Shown one piece after another: positions 59,001 through 64,000 of a stretch of 64,000 nucleotides of DNA. Position 1 is the first letter of the stretch. The number at the start of each line of letters is the position of its first letter. The stretch covers positions 1,674,001 to 1,738,000 of the forward strand of contig JAPFFF010000012.1 in NCBI GenBank assembly GCA_039105265.1. The letters run 5' to 3'. The translations under genes were made by a program, and so were the position numbers. This DNA comes from Tritrichomonas musculus. Taxonomy: Eukaryota; Parabasalia; Tritrichomonadida; Tritrichomonadidae. Below the pieces are notes generated by a model. It ran no database searches, had not been told where the DNA came from, and was given only the letters and a program-made list of their open reading frames with translations.

Positions 59001-61566
59001 CATTTTGTAGATGCCCATTTTCTCTCTCAAACAAATTATTTGAAAAAGTTACATATGATGAAAAAACTCTAAATTCGAATAACTGAGTAGCATCATTACC
59101 CTTATTTCTATTTCGAAGTATGCAATTAGAAATATTACAATTTTGAGAGCCTTCTCCAACATAAACTGATAATGTATCTTCAATTACTGCTTGAGCCATG
59201 TTCCATACAAAAATACAGTTTATTATTCTAATATCAGTAACATTACGGGCTGAAATTGCTCCTCCTTTATTATATCTACCACACCTATCAAAGGTACTAT
59301 TAATAATAGATGCTGTTTCAACTGAAGAGCATAATTTAATTGCTGGATTATTTTTCATGTCTATTGATCCGCATTCTTTAAACATACAATTAGTCAATGT
59401 GAATTCGGTAAGTTTTTCGAAATATAGAATTCCTCCTAGTTCCTTACCTTTTTCTGGTATTATGGCTTCGATTTTTGTTAGATTGCATTTATTAAAATTA
59501 ATAACTTTACAATTTGGAAAATGAAGGGCGGAAAAGCATCTAACGTCGTTAAATGTGCAATTTTCAAATGAAGAATATTTATTTTCAGAAAGGGAGTAAA
59601 TTAGAACGCCAACGCCTATTGTTCCACTTTCGTCGGTTCGAGGAAAATTAAAGTTCTTAAACGTGCATGTATCAAAGTCAACTGAGGCGTCTTGTGCAAC
59701 ATAAATGGCTCTCGATGAATCTTGGCTGCCTCTTTCGAAAACACATTTCTTGAAGATTAATTTGCTGTTAGATCTGTCAGGAATTTCAATTTGACCATTT
59801 TCTCCTTTATTTGTATTAAATGCGCATGATGTAACTTCACAATCTCTACCTGTTATAATGTGTAAGCCAGATCCTCCATATTTACCTGTACATGTAAGCT
59901 TGGTAAAATTATTATTTACAAAGTTAAAAATTTTAGATGGAGAAGGATCAACACTTAGATAAACAGTATCACTTTGAGCCGCAAAATTAGATATTTCAAA
60001 AGTATTGTCCTGAATATCAAATTCATCTACAGCACCTTGAGTAAATATAAATGAGCCGTGTGAAGCTTGGCAATTTTTAAAAGAGCAGCCAGTTATTGTT
60101 ATTTCTTTGACTGTGGTACTAAAGTAAAGGGCTCCACCGCCGCCATTCTCACTTAATTCATCACAAATGTTGTTATCAAATGTACAATCTCTGAGTTCAA
60201 CAGACTTTTTGGTTAAAAAACTGCAGGCTCCGCCCATTGATTTTCCGCAGTGGTTATCTTTGAATTCAGTTCTAATAAAAGCAAGATGAACTGCTTTAAG
60301 GCGTTCGCTGGTTTGATAGCCAAATGCTCCTCCGTTTCCTGGTGCAAAATTGTTATTAAATTGACAATCTTCAAATTGAACGGTTAATGATTCTAAATAA
60401 TCTTGTGGTCTTGCCTCGGCTATCCAAATTCCTGATCCACCACAGTATTCATCTCCGTTAACATTATCATAAGAATTGCCATTAAAATAAGCATTTTCTA
60501 TTCTAAAAACTTCGCCATCTACCTCTTTATTGAAAAATATACAAAATATATATTTTGTTCTATAATGATTAAGTACTCTAACGTCTGAAACACTCACATT
60601 CATTGAAATTACGCTGAGTAATAAAGCTACGCCGTTTTTACCTGTATTGTCGATGAATGTGCAATCATCAATAATAATATTTTCTATGCGTGTTGAATCT
60701 TTATTGACAAGACCAGTATAACCAATACCACCTCCATATGATCCGTCGATATCTCCTGCATTGCATTTAGTAAAATTGCAGCTTCGAACAGTAAGAGATC
60801 CTTTAGCTGTAACATTAACACCACCACTTGATTTGGAATTATCTTTATTTATAAAATAACAATTTTCAACATTTGTAAATTGGCAATTACTAACACAGCA
60901 AGCTCCACCTTTGTAATCAGGATTAGTATTGTCGTTAAAAGTGCATTCTGTCAATTCAAGTGTAAACTGATCATTATTAGATGGAACATTAACCCAAATG
61001 CATTTGCTATCTCTCCCAGAATTCGCTATGAAAGTGCAAAAATCAAATGTGCATTTATCTTTTACTGAAGTTTTTGGTTCTATATAAACTGCGCCAGCAT
61101 TTGCTGCATCATTGTTTTCAAAATTGCAATTTTTAAAAGTTAATCCCTCTCCCCCATAAATGGCTAAGGCTCCTCCAACATCATCTGCATGGTTTTGAAT
61201 AAATTTGCATTCTATAAATGTTAATCCAACAGCATTGGGATATCTTGTTTCGTTAAAAAGAAGTGCACCGCCTTTTGAATTGGTATTAGCTCTGAAAGTG
61301 CATCCTTGAAAAACAATAATATATTTTTGATTGTCAGGGGTTACAATATCAAGTATATCATTTTCTTCATGCTGAATGTTGGCAAATTCCATATCATTAA
61401 AAGTATAATTAATAAAACCACTCTCGTCATCTTTGATTGATCGAAAATTTGAATTAATTTGATTTCTTTTTTGATCGACTTCTTGAAGATCTCCATACTC
61501 ATTATTTAAATGGGGATCATCATTTATGTGTAATTTAAATTGTAAAAGTAGAAAAAGAACAAGCAT
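50077..61566 (-). CDS. Giant Pmp-like surface protein, 3829 aa, type I membrane protein
   Basis: A single intronless frame. Residues 1 to about 14 (MLVLFLLLQF) look like a signal peptide. Almost the whole ectodomain (to about residue 3640) is made of short units with FxxN-type (FKNN, FENN, FTNN) and GGA[I/L/F]-type motifs and regularly placed cysteines (CTFxxN). This is the hallmark of chlamydial polymorphic membrane proteins and of the Pmp-like family of trichomonads, predicted to fold as a beta-helix. Eight super-modules are marked by GGGSGIWIA-like signatures. A Pro/Thr-rich stalk (about 3660-3725), one transmembrane helix (about 3727-3755, IAGITVAVVVVIVVVIILLW), a basic stop-transfer (RRRR) and a tail of about 75 residues with NPLF (about 3801) follow. 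The protein is probably surface-exposed and adhesion-related, by family analogy. The start is supported by TCATTT 5 nt upstream. Confidence 0.9.
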   Translation of the reverse strand: MLVLFLLLQFKLHINDDPHLNNEYGDLQEVDQKRNQINSNFRSIKDDESGFINYTFNDMEFANIQHEENDILDIVTPDNQKYIIVFQGCTFRANTNSKGGALLFNETRYPNAVGLTFIECKFIQNHADDVGGALAIYGGEGLTFKNCNFENNDAANAGAVYIEPKTSVKDKCTFDFCTFIANSGRDSKCIWVNVPSNNDQFTLELTECTFNDNTNPDYKGGACCVSNCQFTNVENCYFINKDNSKSSGGVNVTAKGSLTVRSCNFTKCNAGDIDGSYGGGIGYTGLVNKDSTRIENIIIDDCTFIDNTGKNGVALLLSVISMNVSVSDVRVLNHYRTKYIFCIFFNKEVDGEVFRIENAYFNGNSYDNVNGDEYCGGSGIWIAEARPQDYLESLTVQFEDCQFNNNFAPGNGGAFGYQTSERLKAVHLAFIRTEFKDNHCGKSMGGACSFLTKKSVELRDCTFDNNICDELSENGGGGALYFSTTVKEITITGCSFKNCQASHGSFIFTQGAVDEFDIQDNTFEISNFAAQSDTVYLSVDPSPSKIFNFVNNNFTKLTCTGKYGGSGLHIITGRDCEVTSCAFNTNKGENGQIEIPDRSNSKLIFKKCVFERGSQDSSRAIYVAQDASVDFDTCTFKNFNFPRTDESGTIGVGVLIYSLSENKYSSFENCTFNDVRCFSALHFPNCKVINFNKCNLTKIEAIIPEKGKELGGILYFEKLTEFTLTNCMFKECGSIDMKNNPAIKLCSSVETASIINSTFDRCGRYNKGGAISARNVTDIRIINCIFVWNMAQAVIEDTLSVYVGEGSQNCNISNCILRNRNKGNDATQLFEFRVFSSYVTFSNNLFERENGHLQNVNDDGFGGIYFGQVKELTISNNIFKETHNTAVYAFNVGEVIAINNTWDGCCASKFDSSPRAFYIKTTNDLLTFRNNTVKNCPEVSRNNYIMHFESKGSILIDGCIFTNNVGTANGGGGIGAVFNCINSTITIENCTFKENKAKVGQGTYSGFGGALQIGGNIFRDASYTSALEVFSCTFESNYAYSKGGGAITFSTEKDNIIQYCTFISNTGTKNAGAVLITPMINEINTPNREGTNLITNCTFNGNNAENAVGHSIYTWDKSHSTIQNCEFVGKTTKYGGQISYERRSNWGNYGYVDILYSNFRIDTNSNAHCGIEAQAHGRGSIHLCHFYNFKENDNDKGNAINLCGEGGENLIYENTFNNCGKKGYLVVCRGYGIDFYENIINFDEPSQSCGYVEILGTYSNSIYKIHDNSFHDCNPPANGVLHFKATMRNSMELIIKNNIFERLNGKNTFSAFNIQTLPSVKITFHNNIIQNNSPSNKKYLCGFDFQGKYVNSDEFIIKNISFINNTCNSPFGGGIGFWAQNKEGNANANNLFTFIFEDCLFENNYAQYSGIDRQAPNGRGGAVQIGHTESMTAISPSFIGCRFLQNRADNEGGALSLSVIGKVTIQDCMFNNNKAGLKPSEESSIYYGGALMFDANFDENSKGHFSTGSYSELYNVINSTFINNNAPGATTIYLKKADKTQINIEENCQFIDNGNKDNVIVANGNDFSIDCSIIKFTNPDEGTARGITVLGQATITETSFFNVRCTVSSENNYTTAIYLSSTSHDVNIDKCILSDCGKQFVSNNHQTILVDTTFSVKIQNSIINFTDINNACGGIKVLKYGPIYIRNNYFTKTFGQGSLFYNPEAAGQQVNDVFFEGNIFDNVKSHSGSTRAVQLNLLKGNILIFNNTIENIPDSAYTFVITISGFNELEISHCKFKNIVSSDYYGGGAGFWVSEKRSSLFDLVLDGCTFENSYAKYSKHHNNFNSDNGFGGGLQIGVSSSISNVNLNLKNCIFKENRADRSGGALSLGTEKDIIIDNCTFIDNIAGVDTSQKYYGGAVFFDTCNTKIKKPELITFSKCTFRNNTSPNGDGYAMYISDLPDTEIKITDKTIFEDNGFAEKNDDFTSVVIDSKILTIELSTFTHKNSDYSSRDLEVYSETFSVTNTLFQNSTNGLLNKANAIWIREKVLTSQIDNCNFIDCGNLRGDVIRSETRELIFDKSTIKFNHHNGTRGIYIDYPSKLYVLQSHIIQCRADVATHYGAGIHYFGNGPVKLGYSEEINIEGTTFDGNYGAHTSSLYLQRIKKFPTLCNLTIKNSGKFDGTGGDFTLVVFFDFLPKEEFVIENITFENNKFDRFDGGGSGIWIAEYNPSQTTRDTWQLTLENCVFRNNHAKQSGGAISYGDSRTLTFIHVNFNRCQFIDNECEGLHDNNHQGVGSGGGALWINSQETVEVNNCYFTGNRVLEQTTRASGRGLKGHAIYAASRSYINVENTKFVDNTHDGLESVIQISGQEFNLTESEISFTKSDNGCRGVYIDFPGITKIKNTKFINCGKSNVEEAGAIYYKNAYPDSVLEEQITVDGCTFDNCLAKNGCAMLFWASATPTLSNNKVINQKSGKYVISIFYTSFQDYSIVENMNFIGGSAGGEDGGGSSIWISNNKEISNGRPSELIFRNCRWENNTTPHRGGAFHYGNSQTLVGMEITFEDCHFINNHAGQAGGAVSLKTISPSIFRNCEFNGNTVKSSITTQGSAIYLDGETPLCLISGCTFTNSTADEGNAIFASNNVNALHITDNTRIFNCGSSGSCVVVLSKEFFFIDSQVTYDNIINAARGILVKTLSSIRISNSKFVKCSYTTNYPNDSDRQGQGGAILIQRNKVETDNQEEIELLYTTFDSCKSDNGCAIFFWITTNPTIRGNYIINHNYNKYIFTIVRTTNFADQFTIENCTFMKNKFSNKNKQDGGGAAIWVANQQYFNEGSLASLIFKDCNWTKNTGVYGGAFSYGSSNTVKFIMLNFQNCHFENNQASGDQGGALHLTTAVPVSITGCTFYNNKCVNNLQNFGGEQALGGALYLDTNATSVLIMNTTFRKNSAQNGNALFVSRITPLVQLVDSHFLSNSNGNVGAQVAHQGIELIANNTNFDYQVVTLHSKGIDILSKSRTTFEKCNFTLCETPYDKGGALFVEDKLNSNNVEELKLQDCIFDNCNSSEGSAIYAKLSSKPTIRKCTVKNNNQGCSVFVLMFVTEEPLPVVEIETCTFQNNVYMNTPEQPDGGGSGILISNANKLQFTDCDFIKNKADYVGGALAFGHDAKLAECSIQFDNCIFEDNTCNGKYGGALYLVNSKPVIIRNSNFKGNRPLASDDLKGGDIYIDSSSTVDISSSTFESSTAQISEGNALYCSSRASTLTLSDANFINCGTSGTVAVSYAKSTIVYESHFKFTEAANGKSARGLAIYIIHESFVHISRGTSFTNCYFSTQDNSLGGGGLYIKYIDEETTSSEQVEISDCIFDGTISNNGGALYLDVNLVPTLRAIQVFNCNCNNHILSINYRNSVESTELDGCIFDGNSFSTSGDGGGAGIWIAQTKKLVFSGCSFKDNTATGNGGAFAYYNNQNAKETTLEFNGCTFYQNEAQSAGGALYLVTEQPVSIRSCIFDGNIAKSQDGAIHVDSKASIHIEMVNIARNKATGKNAGIYINSAQTLEFNNNTISDNECQGSPTGVEINNEGIANIKENKFDFTRQSDSQYQISLTGRSTSAVCNFELNCFTHKGQVDNNLVHILSTHSGQLNIPAGNCFDSGQYGSLQHNGGQASIGENIFDCKKCGEIYVPTAAPEATPTPTRQMTAKPTDIPVPTEKPYIPTPLPTQSLHPSEEEPDITTESSSSDGNNTSNKGKKKSVNIGMIAGITVAVVVVIVVVIILLWLFVFRRRRNNPQGTNDSYTPNTMDETNSGISGTTTTQQDDPIWAGATATHDNPLFNGSDDNDDDHMNAGFEESWGENVI

Positions 61567-61567
61567 G

Positions 61568-61573
61568 AAATGA
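61568..61573 (-). promoter_or_regulatory. Initiator (Inr) of the giant Pmp-like gene
   Basis: The minus strand reads TCATTT with predicted +1 A at 61571, leaving a 5-nt leader before the ATG at 61566. A TATA element is not expected. Confidence 0.5.
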
Positions 61574-64000
61574 AATTAATGTTTGCAAATAAATAAGCAA
61601 TAGAGTTATTGTTTTTAATTCAATATTATGATTGATATTCTATAAGTTCTCTCAATTAATATTATGAATTTTTTTTTTTTTTGTATGTGTTATTGCATTT
61701 TTTTCTTTTTAATGTTTTCAAAAAGATCAATCAAATTTATTATTAATCAAAGCAGCAAAAAATTTTACTCTAATATATTTGTGCATTAATTCATTTCATT
61801 GTACAGTTAATCCTATCTAAATCACAACGTATCCTTAGACGTGAAAATAATATCGAGAATTCAATTAATCTTTTATATTACATATAAGTGATCTTATTCT
61901 TACATTTTTTTAATGTAAGGCAAAAACAAAGTCGCCAAAATTTAGAATTTTAAAAAAGTACTTTATTATTTATTTAATTTAATTGCATGAAAAGATAAAA
62001 ATTTCCATACTTGAAAATCAATTCGAAAAATGATTGTAAATCAAGTTCTCTATTTGTTCTTCCAATATAATATTAATCCTCAAACTTTTCGTTTGGATAA
62101 TTTTGCTACAAAACTCTATTAATATACTCATAATCATTCATTATTTAATACTGCACCTAAATGTTTCCAAAACTTCAATTTAGCGTGTTTTAAAACTATA
62201 GTACTCTAGTTTGGGCATACTTTCAGTTTATATTTTCAAAAAAAAAGAAAGATTTGATTTTTATTTCATGTTAGGTTATTAATAAAATTTTTTGGTAAGC
62301 TGATCAGTTTTATAATATTTTAGATATGGATCATTTTTATGCCATGAGATGAAAAAAATAGGGCATAGTATAGAAGTAGAGAAATATTTTAAAAATAGGT
62401 TTTAGCTTCTATAAAAGTGAAAACTAAGTAATTTAAATATAAAAAATGAATTCAATTAATGGAATAATATAAAAGTTAAAGAATATTCAATAAAAATTAT
62501 AGCAGGGATAAAAGGACAATCGTTTTTTTCTACGCCACTTTTTGAATGGTTTTCTATCCATGAATAGCTATTCATTGAAAGTTAAAAACCGCCATCTTAA
62601 GGTGAAATTTAACTTACTCTGTTAAGAAAATTAACCAAAAAAATCGTAAATTTAAATTTTCTTTAAAATTATAACTATTTGCTTTTTTTGAGAGCATAGT
62701 TAGGTATGAAAAATGCAGGATGACTTAAAATATTATTATATAATATAAAATATAAGGAAATAAATATATTCCCTAAATATAAAGATTAAATTGACGTTCA
62801 ATATAAAAAAAAATATATTTTAATTTTTTGAAAAAGAAAAAAAAAATTGATAAGTTTATTTCAAATAAAATTATCAATCAATGATATAAAATTGAATTAA
62901 AATCCTTTGAAAAAAATTGAAGTCTAAGAAAATTGATAATGATTTTCTGAGTTGTTTGATAGTTGTAAAATATTTTTAATTGAAAAAAATTGTGAGAAAA
63001 AAAGAGTTTTCTGAGGAGTATAAAAAATAAAGTACTCAAAAAATGAAATTAGTAGCCTTTACTTTTTTCACATCACAAATTCATTAACGTAATTTTTTAA
63101 CGTTTATATTCTTAAATCCTATTTTGGTTGTTGTATTTGCACGTTTTTGGTAAAAATATCAAGTTTTCAAATTAAACTTTATTAAAAAAATCATTGAACA
63201 GATAAAATTAAAATTTTGAGGCACTTTAGTTATATTTTATATAATCGCTTTTTAGTATTGGTTTTATATGTTAAAAAGGAATTAAAAGTTTATAAAACAA
63301 TATTATAATAGTAAATAATCTAGAAATCTTGAGTAATGTGAATTGGTTTGCTCACAGAGTGATTATATGCTTTTTATAAAATGGTCAATCATTTCACCTT
63401 TGCCAAAAATGATTTTTTAAAATAGCATTTTACTTTTACAAAAATGGTTTTATTAAATAATTTAATTGATATTTTATTTATTCACAAAAAATTATTTAGT
63501 ATATTATCTTTTTTCAGAGATATGATTATTTTATGTATTCAATATTTTCAATAAAAAATACATTGTACAAACCTTGTATTTTTTCTATCGTTCTTTGTAG
63601 AACAAGGTTGGTACAAAAAGTGAAGTCTAGAAATTAGCAATAAAAAGAAATCCAACGTCACGATTCCAGATTTTTTTATTTATTTCATAATACGATTTCA
63701 AAATAAAACTAGTTGATCAGCCTTTTTTTCCAACTTGTGCCTATTGATCAAATGAATGTTCCTTATCATATCTTCATTCTTGGAAATATTTAAAAGCAAG
63801 CAAACACGAAATATTATAACTTATTGTTTTTTATCAACATTGCTCCAATCAAGATTTTTTTTAATCATGATATTAGTTATAAAACACTCATTTTTTCATT
63901 CACTTTTTGAATGATTTTAAATTGAATACTTTACCTTAATAAGCTCTTTTTTTTTGATATAATTTTTTTTTTATTTTTACATAATTTTTCAGGAATTTAC
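61574..64000. other. AT-rich noncoding stretch to the window edge
   Basis: No credible gene, RNA gene or long repeat was seen. A short hairpin built on ACCTTGT and ACAAGGT lies at about 63571-63608. The stretch upstream of the giant gene probably holds its promoter region, but nothing beyond the initiator could be identified. Confidence 0.45.

Noticed and set aside
1-64000. tRNA, rRNA or other structured RNA genes
   Set aside because: I looked for TPsiC-arm-like and rRNA-like stretches and saw none; a covariance-model scan would be needed to exclude them.

Overview
This window is AT-rich eukaryotic DNA that best fits a parabasalid protist, probably a Tritrichomonas- or Trichomonas-type genome. 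The reasons are: intronless genes; very short 5' leaders (5 to 15 nt) beginning at TCA(+1)Y-type initiator motifs like those known from Trichomonas vaginalis; a giant Pmp-like surface protein; Mutator-type transposons; and a Maverick/Polinton. The species cannot be fixed from the sequence alone.

Layout. (1) 1-2078: three small host-type genes. Two form a divergent pair (partial gene at 1-242 minus, coiled-coil/proline-rich protein at 434-1786 plus), followed by a 72-aa gene. (2) 2079-12095: gene-free and transposon-derived. It holds a 1.85-kb TA-flanked inverted-repeat element (3101-4951) and copies of a long-inverted-repeat family that I call X. A 3.8-kb palindrome here looks like an inverted duplication. 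(3) 12126-29623: a left-truncated, broken Maverick/Polinton. It keeps a broken protein-primed DNA polymerase B, an open gene for a tryptophan-repeat protein, and a duplicated pair of structural-type genes. A 6459-bp element (21665-28123) is inserted in the second of these. It has a perfect 6-bp target duplication, roughly 1-kb terminal inverted repeats and four open genes, but no DNA polymerase. (4) 29624-36430: noncoding, including Y, a 5.0-kb inverted-repeat element with a 9-bp target duplication. (5) 36499-46350: a complete 4.59-kb X element with a 9-bp target duplication, then a second X left arm that runs directly into a Mutator-like (MULE) transposase gene. X is therefore probably the terminal repeat of a MULE family. 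(6) 46351-50076: noncoding with several MITE-like elements. (7) 50077-61566 minus: one 3829-aa Pmp-like type I membrane protein with eight diagnostic super-module signatures, one transmembrane helix and a short cytoplasmic tail. (8) 61574-64000: no gene seen.

How it fits together: the few host genes sit at the two ends of about 48 kb of nested mobile DNA. The order of events can be partly read. The Maverick was truncated on its left. The 6.5-kb element then entered it and looks younger, because its genes are open and its ends nearly identical. X entered an A-run at the Maverick's broken edge, and an inverted duplication later rearranged that X copy. The best candidate for something undescribed is the nested 6.5-kb element: it has Maverick-style ends and target duplication but a different gene set, so it may be a satellite of Mavericks.
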